A model generated the notes under the pieces. The model did no database searches. It saw only the letters and a list, made by a program, of their open reading frames with translations, and was not told the origin of the DNA. A DNA stretch of 64,000 bases from Loripinus fragilis (Eukaryota; Mollusca; Bivalvia; Lucinida; Lucinidae): NCBI GenBank assembly GCA_964019695.1, contig OZ026522.1, positions 21,754,477 to 21,818,476 on the forward strand. Reading direction: 5' to 3'. A program made the translations under genes and the position numbers. Below, one piece after another: positions 47,157 to 57,842 of the stretch. How positions within the stretch are numbered: position 1 is the stretch's first letter; the number at the start of each line of letters is the position of its first letter.

Positions 47157-48212
47157 CATGAGACAATATATACACGTCCGGTAATTTGCACAGAAAGAGC
47201 GGAGACAATACATACACGTTCGGTAATTTGCACAGAAAGAGCGGAGACAATACATACATGTCCCGTAATTTGCACAGAAAGAGCAGAGACAATACATACA
47301 CGTCCGGTAATTTGCACAGAAAGAGCGGAGACAATACATACACGTCCGGTAATTTGCACAGAAAGAGCGGAGACAATACATACACGTCCGGTGATTTGCA
47401 CAGAAAGAGCGGATACAATACATACATGTCCGGTAATTTGCACAGAAAGAGCGGAGACAATACATACACGTCCGGTAATTTGCACAGAAAGAGCGGAGAC
47501 AATACATACACGTCCGGTAATTTGCACAGAAAGAGCGGAGACAATGCATACACGTCCGGTAATTTGCACAGAAAGAGCGGAAACAATACATACACGTCCG
47601 GTAATTTGCACAGAAAGAGCGGAGACAATGCATACACGTCTGGTAATTTGCACAGAAAGAGCGGAGACAATACATACATGTCCGGTTATTTGCACAGAAA
47701 GAGCGGAGACAATACATACACGTCCGGTAATTTGCACAGAAAGCGCGGAGACAATGCATAAACGTCCGGTAATTTGCACAGAAAGAGCGGAGACAATACA
47801 TACATGTCTGGTAATTTGCACAGAAAGAGCGGAGACAATACATACACGTCCGGTAATTTGCACAGAAAGAGCGGAGACAATACATGCACAGAAAGAGCGG
47901 AGACAATACATACACGTCCGGTAATTTGCAAAGAAAAAGCGGAGACAATACATACATGTCTGGTAATTTGCACAGAAAGAGCGGAGACAATACATACACG
48001 TCCGGTAATTTGCACAGAAAGAGCGGAGACAATACATACACGTCCGGTAATTTGCACAGAATGAGCGGAGACAATACATACACGTCCGGTAATTTGCACA
48101 GAAAGAGCGGAGACAATACGTACACGTCCGGTAATTTGCACAGAAAGAGCGGAGACAATACGTACACGTCCGGTAATTTGCACAGAAAGAGCGGAGACAA
48201 TACATATACAAT
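47157..48212. repeat. 42-bp minisatellite, about 25 copies
   Basis: The unit combines cacgtccggtaatttgcaca and gaaagagcggagacaataca plus ta. Units are about 90-100 percent alike with scattered single-base variants (catgtc for cacgtc, aatgca for aataca). One unit at about 47862-47887 has lost 16 bp. Because 42 is a multiple of three and the unit lacks stops in several frames, long frames run through it on both strands (up to 380 codons on the minus strand). These are repeat artefacts unless shown otherwise; the array is inside an intron. Confidence 0.95.
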
Positions 48213-48530
48213 GTAGGTAAAATTTTTACAGAAGAGGCTATCTCATGATACCATACAGGTTGCAGTCGTAGTCAATTATAATTGCCATCCTCAAGTCGAT
48301 GCAACAAGTGGAGGGCAATTAAGGCCATTTGAGCAGACCCCGATTTAACGCCGCATTGTTGCATATTCAATGATTTACCCTTTAAAAAGGTAAGTGTAAG
48401 TTACCACCCAAAGAAGTGGCAGCTTTTTGTGTAAATTTACACTTACTTTCTTACTTAAACAACACGAGGTCAACATTTCTCCAGTGATACAAGTCAATCA
48501 TTTCTACTTTCTGTAATTCTCCGGGGGCCC

Positions 48531-48785
48531 GGAATTACAATGCCTCCTTAAAGTTAAGGAAGACCTAAGTTAATTATTGATTTTTCAGGATGCAAAGCAT
48601 AACGTTTCAAACAGATTAAAAACTAAATAGTTTCATTTTTTCTGTAGATCGCAATGCTATCTTTGACCACAATTTCTGCATCGATCCAGGCAATTGAATT
48701 AGCATTTAATATAGCATTTTGAAATATCAATATTTAACTTATGTCTTACTTAACTTTAAGGAGGCACTGTAATTCCGGGCCCGGA
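48531..48785. mobile_element. Family M TIR element
   Basis: Ends gggcccggaattacaatgcc then tccttaaagttaag, and inverted gggcccggaattacagtgcc then tccttaaagttaag: about 34 bp TIR with one mismatch. Copy 2 is at 56281-56525. Confidence 0.8.
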
Positions 48786-48970
48786 TCAATACAAAAGTTC
48801 AGCACGCTGCTTTTCAAGCAGTTGTAAGGTCACACCAAAACTAGTGGCAGTCCAACGGCCACCAAAATTTAAATTGTTGTAAAGTTACACAAAGTCTTAT
48901 GTTTTAAAAAAACATCACTAACATGGCTTCATTCAAATGTGGGTGGCTGTAAAGTAAAATCAGTCTTATA

Positions 48971-49158
48971 GTTAAACTGTCACTCAAAGGAAGACCCAAA
49001 TATATGTTTTCAAGACCGATACTCGCTTAATGCAGGCCAAAAGTATTGCATTCTGCAATACTTTCGACATACACCAAGCTACATATATTATTCCACCTGT
49101 CTTTTAGACTTTTGTTTTGTCTTTTTTTTGAGTGGCCGCTTAAGACAGGTTTCACTGT
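48971..49158. mobile_element. Family A foldback element
   Basis: Contains tatgttttcaagaccgatac, gcaggccaaaagtattgca with an inverse arm, and gagtggccgcttaagacagg at the right end. Confidence 0.65.
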
Positions 49159-49447
49159 ACATGTACCAGTACACAGCTGTTATTTGAGACGTGAATTACA
49201 TGTACATATAAGACGACCGAGAGGAGATCAGAGGTGTTCGAGGGGTGTAAGGTTCGATCATCGCAAAGGACAATATGCTATGTCCTTCAGAAAGACACTA
49301 TATCCTAATTCATTGCCATCCTTTTGTTACCATCTTCAATATGCAAGGGATGGCAATTATAATTGATTCAGTTTGCAACCTGTATGGTAGCACCGGGTAA
49401 ATGGTGTAGCATGAGGTAGCTATTTCTGTGAAAATGAGCTGTATAAC

Positions 49448-49605
49448 GCGGCATCTGATCAGGTCCTACACTGTTTGCTTACAGAAAGTTCTAATAAAAT
49501 TTGAATAAAAATGTAAATGACCACCTAGCAACCCTTGAATTCGAAACGGATTCACCCAATTGATAAAGATGGAAAATCCCCTAAGGCATAAATGGGTTAA
49601 ACAAA
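49448..49605. repeat. Family Q repeat, copy 3
   Basis: gcggcatctgatcaggtcct, aaatttgaataaaaatgt and ccctaaggcataaatgggtt in the order seen at 20310-20492. Confidence 0.55.
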
Positions 49606-49801
49606 CGTACAACAGAAAAAAAATTTCAACCGTTTATCAGTACGTTCAAATTTTCAAAACTTGCAAACGATGCAGACCCTGATGAGACGGCTCTGGGTAT
49701 ACATTGTCTGCGAATGTCTATTATTAACATGTTAATGGAGCGCTTTTACAATACTTATCTGCATGTTACCCTTAAACATAGTCAACATATTATTCTTACA
49801 G

Positions 49802-49946
49802 ACTCGTGTGAATGTGACTAATAGAGAAGTGTACAGCGCTCACTACGACAATGGCCGCATTACTCGGACCACGGATATGGACCCTGTCTGGGCTCGTATC
49901 TCCAAGGAGTCCCAGATACGATACAGAGCCCTGGAATCATGTTCAG
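49802..49946 (+). CDS. Sarcosine oxidase-like FAD oxidoreductase, exon 2
   Basis: Residues 41-88 plus the first base of Gly89. The acceptor ttcttacag precedes ACTCGT, phase 0. Reads TRVNVTNREVYSAHYDNGRI then TRTTDMDPVWARIS. The HYDNGRITR segment (54-62) follows the first FAD-binding strand, as in other sarcosine-oxidase-type enzymes, where this region contacts the flavin. The donor TCAG|GTAAAA is slightly weak but gives the correct phase into exon 3. No internal stop; the reading frame runs past the donor into intron, which accounts for a longer open frame to 50050. Confidence 0.88.
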
Positions 49947-50028
49947 GTAAAATAGCCCCTCTACCCCCTCCATGCACGGCCTGGTTGTCCAAACGCCTAT
50001 GCATCCATTGCTTTTCGTTGACGGCATT

Positions 50029-50484
50029 GACAGGGTTCGCCCAGGCTTGAAAAGTACATGAATTTAAACGGCTTTCTTGAAAAGTTATTGAACACTAAAC
50101 CTCCCTTAAAAAGTACTGGAAATTCACTCAAAAGCCTTGAAAAGTCAATGAGTTCTACTATGTTCTGTAGGACTTAGCACAGTTGATAGATACATAAATC
50201 AGTATAAAATTTGTCGGGTCTTTATTTGGTGCAGCATATGCTGCACCAAATAAAGGCACAACGAGTTTATACTAGGTCTCTAGTACTAATTTCTCCATTT
50301 GTTAAGTCTAGCATTTCTGAAGTAGAAACAGACTCAATAAAACCGAGTCTGCTGTTTTCTTATAAAGTAGGTTCTCTATTTTTGAAGGGTCCGTTTTTCT
50401 AGATTATTTAGTCCTTGTAAACTAGGAAAATCTTTGAGAAGTCCTTGAATTTTAATCGAACTTGCCTGTATGAACCCTGAATGA
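50029..50484. mobile_element. Family N TIR element with a 34-bp perfect palindrome
   Basis: Ends acagggttcgcccaggcttg and inverted cagggttcatacaggcaagt. The interior has repeated 'cttgaaaagt' phrases. At 50221-50254 tttatttggtgcagcatatg continues into its own reverse complement without spacer. Confidence 0.6.
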
Positions 50485-50819
50485 GCTACCTGTAAAATGT
50501 CTTACTTCAGCACAACTAGAGGCAATCCTTTCTGATGCAAAGTTTAAAGGCTAAAGCATAACGAATCATAACTTGAAAAGATTCATCGAATGTATAACTC
50601 TAATGGCAGAGAGTAAGAAAAACAGAGAGAATATGACAAGAAAATGTCACAATTACACATCATATACAAATACAGAGATTCGTACATAATAGCTTATTTA
50701 CTTTATTCTCAGCGTATTCAGGATTTTCTAGAAGCATTTTTCATGTTGTTTTTTCGATATGAATTGAGGCATTTAGTGGTCAGCAAGTAAAGAATCCATT
50801 TTTCGTGTGAGAATAGGAT

Positions 50820-51290
50820 AGAATATAAGAATATATCATGAGTGTGAGGGTAGAATTACAAAAAATCCGTCTATAGGATCACCGTTTGGCATCACAAGTC
50901 CTGCCGAGTGATGACAAACTGTGATCCTGAGGGACGGATTTTCCTACCCTACCTTCACACGAATAATGGATAATTTTCTTGCTCACCATTAATACCGCAT
51001 TTTATGTTTAAGAAAGGCTCTCAGAAGTACCTGAAAACGCTGAGATGCGACATGATATGATGACGTCACTTTAACATATTGACGACAATGTGAGTGAGTT
51101 CCAATACAACCAATGAATGTAGCCCTCGTGCGACAGCCTGGGTAAGATAACAAGGATAAGATAAGAGATTCTATCCCAGGGTAACATCTAAGATATCCCT
51201 ATCCAGTCTGCATGAAAAATCCGTCCTTCGCGATCACGTGATCCTCGGGACGGATTTTTCTATCCCATCCTCACACAAATGATATATTCT
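50820..51290. mobile_element. Family O composite palindromic element
   Basis: Two hairpins of the type atccgtc...gatcaccgtttg...gatcctgagggacggat (50865-50945 and 51220-51262) flank a unique middle (gtagccctcgtgcgacagcc). The outer parts gaatatatcatgagtgtgag and ctcacacaaatgatatattc are inverted. A reverse-orientation copy lies at 57365-57735, a fragment at 55580-55695 and a degenerate relative at about 44570-44830. Confidence 0.65.
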
Positions 51291-51689
51291 TACAATCCTT
51301 AAAGAATCGCAAAGCTGAAGTCAAGTTATCACGAGACAACTTACATATGCTTTATATCAACGTCGAGTTTAAATTATGTGGTATGAAGGAGAATGGTATG
51401 ACCGTAAAACATGTTTACCAAAGTAATTTCTTATTAATATACTCGTACATGTACATGTATGCACGTTAAGCTGTAAGATATACAACGGTTAAGAAATGGA
51501 CAACGGAGCATATCAGAATCTGACGTAAAGCTTTACTCGGTGGGTTGGTGCCTGATGCGTATCTGTGGCTGGGCCCACCGTGGCTCAACTTGGGGTTTTC
51601 TTTAGCTCTGACTATATGTGAGTCGTAAGCCCTTAGGTTTGTTTCATCATAGTTTGTTAAGTTGATTAGAGTGTTTCTACATGACGATA

Positions 51690-52085
51690 CATTGCAATAG
51701 TTAGAAGGCCTCCATGCGAGCTACACATTTCTTGTCTTTCAACAAAAGCATAATCTAGGGCGAAGATTTGGTACCAGTAAAATGCATTGAAGCCCCCGTT
51801 GGCTTAGGCTGCTGTCCATTCTAAGGCGGTGGTTCTGTTGTTGTTGGTTCGTTTCTTATTCTAACTCCCAATGTGGGAGTCTGTAATTGCTATATGTTTT
51901 GTTGTACGTTACTTCATGTCCATTCTAGTTTTGCAATCATCTTGATGGAGAAGAGAAGACTGGTTGCTTTGCTTAGTTTGTCTTCCTGGTGTCTCGTGAG
52001 TGTTTTGTGGCTCTTCCTCGCGGTGCCATGGGTTTGTCTGCAATCTGTGATAGTGGTATTTCCTGATCATACTCACTTACTATTT
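51690..52085 (+). repeat. Family F repeat, long copy
   Basis: Plus-strand counterpart of 37012-37460, from gttagaaggcctccatgcga to tttcctgatcatactcactt. Its 89-codon open frame is not kept in the other copies. Confidence 0.7.
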
Positions 52086-52207
52086 AAGAGACCTGTGCAA
52101 TTTCACACATGTTCCATACATTGTACTGTTTCATGTAGTTAGTACAATTTATAAGATCTATCAAATTCATTGAGCAGTTTGAGTTTTAAATGTCGTATAA
52201 GCTCTGC

Positions 52208-52472
52208 ATCACTGGCGTACCTCCCATTACGTAGTTACGCACGCGTGTAATAAAAAGTAACATTCAAGGGAGGTCACTAATGTGGTAAAAGTGATTTTCC
52301 ACCATGCCATAAGGAACTGCTTTTATAGGAAAGTATTCGCTCCCTCTGGGAGCGAATTCTTTCCTTTAAGAGAAGTTCCCATTATGAAAAGGGACGCAAT
52401 TGAAGAGAATCACTGCTTGATCCATTAGTCTCCCTTTGATGTAACTTAATCAGTGTTCTGGCTACACCATTG
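52208..52472. mobile_element. Family P foldback element, copy 1
   Basis: ctcccattacgtagttacgc start, then caagggaggtcac. Central hairpin gaattctttcctttaagaga paired with its inverse around 52345. Right part tctccctttgatgt. Copies at 57843-58112 and 61357-61618. Confidence 0.7.
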
Positions 52473-52790
52473 TGCATTGAATGTTTAGAAAAGTGCATCT
52501 GGATTGTATAGAAAAGCAGTACATGTACTGTCCTGCCAGCCAAGAGTGACAGTGACGTCATGTTTTGTTTACAAAGTTATCGATAGATCACTTGTGCATG
52601 GATAGGATTAATACACAAGTGCTCTATCAATTAGCGTTAGCTCAAGTGGAGTATGCAAGTTAAATTTTACTTTACAATTGTAAATAAAATATTAAATCAC
52701 TGTCACTCTTGGATGGCACGACAATACATATAGCTTTATTGCCGCAGTTTGAAGTAATGCGCCTTGAAAACTTACATTTCGTCTATACAG

Positions 52791-53262
52791 GTATCAACTT
52801 CTATTCTGACGTAGGCTCATTGTTTGTTGGAGATCACTCGATTCTCGACAAACTTGAAAAACAAGCTGCAGGCGACGTGCAACGATGTGACCATTCCTAC
52901 ATGCAACAAAAATATCCATACTTGAAATTTGGTCATGAGGATGGTGGACTATTTAACTTCACTGGCGGAGTGATAAATCCACGTGCCCAGGTTGATGCCG
53001 CCATAACTGTTGCTTCACGACAGGGTTGTGACATTATCAGGGACATTGTGTGCGAAGTAACGAAAAAGGACCAATCGCCCGATTCAGTTATGGTTCTAAA
53101 AACGGAAAGGGGAGGCACGTACTTCGCTAAGAAAGTTATTCTAGCAACCAATACATTTACGAGCTCAAGAGACTTACTGCCAGGACCTAATGTTAAGTTT
53201 GAAGCTTCTCCCCAAACAGTTGTTTTTGCAGAAGTCGATTCTAAAGATTTGGAACAACTACG
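52791..53262 (+). CDS. Sarcosine oxidase-like FAD oxidoreductase, exon 3 (largest)
   Basis: Completes Gly89 and encodes residues 90-245 plus two bases of Arg246. The acceptor tctatacag precedes GTATCA; the donor CTACG|GTGAGT is canonical. Contains GGVINPRAQVDAAITVA (148-163), the DAO-family segment where a substrate-domain strand leads into the next FAD-binding helix, and KKVILATNTFT (202-212), the conserved strand close to the FAD ribityl/adenine region. Frame is intact. An ATG-initiated frame opens earlier at 52709, but its first 27 codons are intronic by the splice sites and by lack of family similarity. Confidence 0.9.
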
Positions 53263-53435
53263 GTGAGTCAAAACCACATTGTAAAAAAATAAGTGTAACT
53301 TTACAGCAGAAAAGCAAGAGGGTATGATCAGAAATACCATAATCACAACTTGAAGACCAATTCACGGCACCGTGAGGAAGAGCCATATAGCACAAACAGT
53401 TGCAAGACATCAGGAAGACAATTAAAGTAAAGCAA

Positions 53436-53810
53436 CCAGGCCCCGATGTTATAAAAAATCCATGCTCAACTCAGCCGAGCAGGACATTTATTCTGCTCAT
53501 AAATGTTAAAATGCCAACAAGTGTTGGCATTTTAACATTTAATAGCATGATATATTCCAACATCTGGGAGACTTAGGCATGAATGGTCTTCATTTGTCGG
53601 TATTTTAGTTTGACTCGAGACCGAGGGCCGTGGGTTCGAGCCTCACCGGCGTCACTGCGTTGTGTCCTTGAGCATTACACATTAATTCAGGCTTAGTACT
53701 GGTTCAACTTAGGAAGACCCGTCCCTTTATAACTGAAAGATTGTTGATGGGACGTAAAGAATCAATCAAACAAACAGACAAAAGCATAAAAAAGTTTTAT
53801 AACCGGGGCA
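53436..53810. mobile_element. Family K TIR element split by a SINE
   Basis: Ends ccaggccccgatgttataaa and inverted tgccccggttataaaacttt. Central hairpin aatgccaacaagtgttggca. The SINE at 53611-53776 sits in its right half. Confidence 0.7.
53611..53776 (+). mobile_element. tRNA-derived SINE (family E), 5'-truncated
   Basis: Starts gactcgagaccgagggccgt then gggttcgagcctcac (B box), followed by the common body and the tail gggacgtaaagaatcaatca. The A box is missing. Confidence 0.8.
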
Positions 53811-53950
53811 TTCTCTCTCTTCCCAATCAAGATGATAGCAAAATTCGCAATGGACATTACGTACTGAATAACAAAACAATCACCATATATGGCGGCAGTT
53901 GAACTGCTTCTGATCCTGGTGTAACCGTTCAACTGCTTTAAAAGCTATGC

Positions 53951-54157
53951 AGTAAAACCTGTGTAAAACGGCCATTCTCAAAAAGACCGAAGATTGCTTT
54001 TCAAGACCAATTATCGCTTAATGCAGGTCAAAAGTATTGCAGAATGTTCCCCTTGGAATATTCTGCAATACTTTCGACCACCATTAAGCTACCATCTGTC
54101 ATTAAGATCTTTGTTTGGTCTATTTCTGAGTGGCCGTTTAACACAGGCTTTACTGTA
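53951..54157. mobile_element. Family A foldback element
   Basis: Ends agtaaaacctgtgtaaaacg and inverted acagtaaagcctgtgttaaa. Very like the copy at 1-196. Confidence 0.75.
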
Positions 54158-54454
54158 TTCTGATTGATTGTGTTGATTTATATAATAACTACAGCAATTA
54201 CCGGCAGAAATGTGTAGCATTTATCGATGGTGAAATGTTGGCCTAGAATTGGTGTGGGAGGAATGCAAGTGTAAGAATACCTCAAAAAGGGCTGCCACCT
54301 CTTTTTGGTGTTAGCTGACACATATCTTACAGTGCTGTAAAGATAATTTGAATGAGTAAAATCCTCTTTTTTCTAAACTTAGATTAACCCTCGAATGTGT
54401 GATAATGATGATTTATGTCATCTTATTTAGCTTACGTCACTCTAGGAACATCTC

Positions 54455-54457
<3 letters not shown>

Positions 54458-54525
<68 letters not shown>
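54458..54525. repeat. (GA)n microsatellite, 34 units
   Basis: Uninterrupted ga dinucleotides for 68 bp in intron 3 of the oxidase gene. Confidence 0.95.
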
Positions 54526-54529
<4 letters not shown>

Positions 54530-54749
54530 AGAAAGAGTACAGATTAGACAGAGCTATTGTTGCCTTGGATAAGTTTAAATTTATAGGTTTGCTTATATTG
54601 GTAGTTTTTGCCTCATGCATGTGTCTCGTCTGCGTGTAATTGCCGATTTCCTTGTCATTTTGATAATTATTTAGCAACATGCACATGCTTTTGAAATTAA
54701 ATATATTGGTATGCAAAATTTATATTTGGGTTTTCTTGCTTTTTTGCAG

Positions 54750-54868
54750 AGATATGCCAAGTATTATGTATTATGGTAACGGGTCCCCAGAGTGGTTCAG
54801 AGACTATCCAAGAAACCCAGATGGTTTGATAAAGGTTTACATGCTACCACCAGTTCTTTATCCAGATG
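54750..54868 (+). CDS. Sarcosine oxidase-like FAD oxidoreductase, exon 4
   Basis: Completes Arg246 and encodes residues 247-285 plus the first base of Gly286. Reads DMPSIMYYGNGSPEWFRDYP ... KVYMLPPVLYPDG. The acceptor cttttttgcag is strong. The donor CCAGATG|GTACTC is supported because joining to exon 5 gives PPVLYPDGKYYIKIGH, the expected family motif; reading through instead runs into a family A element 14 nt later. PDG followed by K-I-G is the substrate-domain strand seen throughout the family. Confidence 0.88.
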
Positions 54869-54882
54869 GTACTCCAAATATT

Positions 54883-55076
54883 ACAATAAAACCTGCCTTA
54901 AGCGGCCACTCAAAATATAACAAAACAAAGGTCTTAAAGCCATGTGGTACCTTAATGCAGGTCAAAAGTAGTACAGAGCATTCTGCACTACTTTTGACCT
55001 ACATAAACGGATTATCGGTCTTGAGAAAAGCATTTTTCGTCTTCTTTGAGTGGCCGCTCAAACAGATTTCACTCTA
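54883..55076. mobile_element. Family A foldback element adjacent to the exon 4 donor
   Basis: Starts acaataaaacctgccttaag and ends, inverted, near gtgaaatctgtttgagcggc. The hairpin pairs gtcaaaagtagtacagagca with its inverse. It begins about 14 nt after the last base of exon 4. Confidence 0.7.
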
Positions 55077-55171
55077 TTATTATTTTTCTATTTACAAATT
55101 GGTTTATTTTACTATGTGATACGCTGTCCATTGTTTGCACACGTAATGTAAGCAGTGGATGAAAGTTATAA

Positions 55172-55500
55172 AGAAAGAAAAGATCAGGAATCGATACAAT
55201 TAAGCACCACAACTGACCAAGGATACCAATTGGAAAGTGACAACGTCACAATTAGACATCACAAACGAGAGCCAAGAGGTCAGCCCATTCTCAGCAGGTG
55301 ACCACAAACCTCAACACACAGACGTGCATGAAAGCATAACAAAGCAAGACAGAAATAATATAAATGATCCACAAATTAAGCACCGCCTTGGAACGGTCAG
55401 TAAAAATATTTTACTGGAGGGCTTGAACCGGTTTAACGGTGCACCAACCTGACCCTTAGTTCAGATGTGGATCAAGACACATGATAGATGTTTGGCCTGC
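55172..55500 (-). repeat. Family G repeat, long copy
   Basis: On the minus strand: gatccacatctgaactaagg, then aaccggttcaagccctccag, gctgacctcttggctc, ending ttcctgatcttttctttctt. Shares its extended 5' part with 39607-39940. Confidence 0.7.
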
Positions 55501-55579
55501 ATTAAAGACCCCCAACTTATCAACGCATCATTCCCCAGAACACACAAACCAAGACACAAAAAATAGATATAAGCATATA

Positions 55580-55695
55580 TCATGTAGGTGAGGCTGGGAT
55601 TGAAAAATCCGTCCCGTGGCTCACTGTTTGGCAAACATTGCAGACTCTGGTGAATTGTCGCAACCTGCGGCACTTTATCCTTTTCCATTAACCTA
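55580..55695. repeat. Family O hairpin fragment
   Basis: catgtaggtgaggctgggat, then aaaaatccgtcccgtggctc and actgtttggcaaacattgc: one half of the family O hairpin. Confidence 0.45.
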
Positions 55696-55723
55696 AGCAT
55701 CTTATAATTAGCAAAATGTCACA

Positions 55724-56110
55724 TACAGCAAAACCTGTCGTCACTCAAAAGAAAATCCCAAAAATATGTTTTCAAAAACTGAGAATTGCTTAATACAGAC
55801 TAAAAGAATTACAGAATGCTCCTGTGCTAAGCTAAAGATAAATCAAAAGCTTTGAAGCGTGACTTTATTTACAATATTGATATGTTGTTTTAGAAAAAAG
55901 GGTTTCAGGCGTTTATTTACATTTACAATAAAAGCTTTGACATGCACATATGTTCCGGTCGGACTGGCTCATTTTACGCATTCTGCATCAACCGTTTGAA
56001 ATAGAAAGACCCAAAGGTCATTGGTCAGAGGTCGTGGTGCATCTGTACCCTCTGTCATTACGACCATGTTTTGTTTATTATTGAGTGACCGCTTTAGACA
56101 GTTTTTACTG
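55724..56110. mobile_element. Family A-like element, diverged and enlarged
   Basis: Left end acagcaaaacctgtcgtcac and right end gagtgaccgctttagacagt then ttttactgt match the family; the middle (55850-56000) is unrelated sequence, so there may be an insertion. Confidence 0.5.
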
Positions 56111-56131
56111 TTTCTATACTGTACATTGCAG

Positions 56132-56275
56132 GCAAATACTACATTAAGATTGGACATTCTGATCTTATTCTGAAGAGGTTCCTTCCACATGAGGATATTT
56201 CCAGCTGGCACTGCAGTGGTGGTGATCCCTGGTTGATAGACCATCTCACAAAACTGATGCAATCTATGTTTACAG
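56132..56275 (+). CDS. Sarcosine oxidase-like FAD oxidoreductase, exon 5
   Basis: Completes Gly286 and encodes residues 287-333 plus the first base of Gly334. Reads KYYIKIGHSDLILKRFLPHE then DISSWHCSGGDPWLIDHLTK and LMQSMFTG. The acceptor acattgcag and donor TACAG|GTATGG give phases that match exons 4 and 6. The region corresponds to the substrate-binding lobe between the last antiparallel strands. A family M element starts about 5 nt into the following intron. Confidence 0.87.
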
Positions 56276-56280
56276 GTATG

Positions 56281-56525
56281 GGCCCTGAATAACAATTATG
56301 CCTCCTTAAAGTTAAGTATTGATATTTCAACATGCTATATTAAATGCCAAATAACTTGCCCATCGATGCAGTAGTACTTTCGGTCAAAGTTATCGTTGTG
56401 ATCTACCGAAAAAAGTATTTTTTTTTATTTTAATCAGTTCGAAACGTTAATTTTCACACCCTGAAAAATCAATACTTAACCTAAGTCTTCCTTAATTTTA
56501 AGGAGACATTGTAATTCCGGGCCAT
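56281..56525. mobile_element. Family M TIR element abutting the exon 5 donor
   Basis: Left end ggccctgaataacaattatg then cctccttaaagttaag; inverted right end catggcccggaattacaatg then tctccttaaaattaag. Copy 1 is at 48531-48785. Position relative to the splice site is discussed in findings. Confidence 0.7.
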
Positions 56526-56968
56526 GATAATCAATATTTTATGTTTCTCATCCAATCAAACACTTCTTTCATAAATTCAAATGCATCCCTCTTCGAACAA
56601 TTTGCAAAAGTAATTAAAGTACACGATCTCTTAATGTTGTATTCAGCATTCCAATTGATGTGTCATACAAATCCGTCAAACGGTTTGGAGTATATTGCAG
56701 GAATTTAAATGATTTATTTTGAAAAACGGTTTAGTGCAAAAACGGGGCTAAGTCCAAGGTATAATGAACCCAGATTTCTAGAAAAAATGTACAGAAAGTT
56801 AAACAATTATATTAAGTTGAGTAAAAAATTTGATTCACTATTTCGAACGAACGAACAAATAACAGTCAAATGATGCATACAGCAGTCACTCGTGGTTTAA
56901 TGTTGCCAGATACTTGTACAAGCATTCGTCATTTGACTTAATCCCGTACTCTGAATTTAATATAATAT

Positions 56969-57210
56969 ATGAGCCGCAACCTGACATTTCCGACAATGTG
57001 ATATGTGCGACAAGCTAAGCCTCAGTTCAGCCTGCGCATACGCACAGTCTAATCAGAGCCTTTGCTAGTCGCTGTAGTTGTCTATGAGTGTAATGCTACT
57101 GACCGAACAGTGCTTGGTGCTTCTAAGCTCAAAAGGAGGCTGCACAGGCTCGTCTGAGTCTACCCTTGTCAAAATGCCACATTGTTGTAAATCACCTTTC
57201 ACGTCTCATA
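56969..57210. mobile_element. Family C element
   Basis: Ends atgagccgcaacctgacatt and inverted tgagacgtgaaaggtgattt. Interior cctcagttcagcctgcgcat and aaaaggaggctgcacaggct as at 15079-15319. Confidence 0.65.
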
Positions 57211-57364
57211 TCATGATTTTTAAATGCCACTGAAATAGAACAGTAAAGATTGTAGGCCTTGTTATAATGTAACTAAATTGACAATTTCTCAGATTTTCCA
57301 AATATGCTTTAGTCCTGTTCTTGCACTAGCCCCTTCAATTTCATACATTTATCAATATTCTTGC

Positions 57365-57735
57365 ATACCGGATAAGGATATCAGACGCTGGGATAGAAAA
57401 TAATATCTTACCCAGGATGTCACGTGAGGGCTGTAAATTGGTTGTATTGAAACTCTGGCGATATAGTCGTCAAGTGGCGTCATTGTTATGTTAAAGTGAC
57501 ATCATCTTGCCATGTCGCATCTCAGAGTATTTAGGCTTTTTATAATATGAAATGCGGTATTAAATGATGAGCAAGAAAAGGAATCCAATATTCGTATGAG
57601 GAAAGGATAGAAAAATCTGTCGCTTGTGATCACCGTTTGTCATCACTCGTCAAGCCTCGTGATGTCAAACGGTGATCCTCGGGACGGATTTTTCTATCCC
57701 ACCCTCACACGCATGATGTATTCTTATAAGATATG
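57365..57735. mobile_element. Family O element, reverse orientation
   Basis: Matches the reverse complement of 50830-51190 (gtgagggctgtaaattggtt, gtgacatcatcttgcc, gatgagcaagaaaaggaat). Contains the best hairpin, gatcaccgtttgtcatcact, paired with gtgatgtcaaacggtgatc. Confidence 0.65.
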
Positions 57736-57842
57736 TGAAGTTAAACTCTGACGCATTACAGAACGTGTAATTCCTCAAGCTTTTCTTACTTGGTTAGATT
57801 AACCAGAATATACAACAATCACTGATCATAGATCTATTGGAC

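Larger units (their letters stand above)
45796..49801 (+). other. Oxidase gene intron 1 (4.0 kb)
   Basis: GTACGT to TTACAG, phase 0. It contains the 42-bp minisatellite, a family M element, a family A copy and a family Q copy. 45945-47085 holds nothing I can identify. Confidence 0.85.
49947..52790 (+). other. Oxidase gene intron 2 (2.8 kb)
   Basis: GTAAAA to TATACAG, phase 1. It contains copies of families N, O, F and P. Confidence 0.8.
53320..53885 (-). repeat. Family F repeat split by a family K insertion
   Basis: Left part 53320-53435 (gtatgatcagaaataccata ... aaagtaaagcaaccag) and right part 53811-53885 (ctctctcttcccaatcaaga) are contiguous in other F copies such as 37012-37460. Confidence 0.7.
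53263..54749 (+). other. Oxidase gene intron 3 (1.5 kb)
   Basis: GTGAGT to TTGCAG, phase 2. It carries a three-level nest (family F, K, SINE), a family A copy and a (GA)n microsatellite. Confidence 0.85.

Noticed and set aside
47069..48211. Open frames of 165-380 codons on both strands
   Set aside because: They are translations of a 42-bp tandem repeat that lacks stop codons in several frames; the array lies in an intron and shows no start context, signal or known domain.
49200..49400. SINE-like stretch (gaccgagaggagatcagagg ... gcaacctgtatggta)
   Set aside because: Partial similarity to 48230-48300 inverted, but no clear boxes or boundaries; not enough to call an element.
52933..53346. 137-codon minus-strand frame
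   Set aside because: Antisense of oxidase exon 3, whose plus-strand frame has clear family motifs and splice sites.
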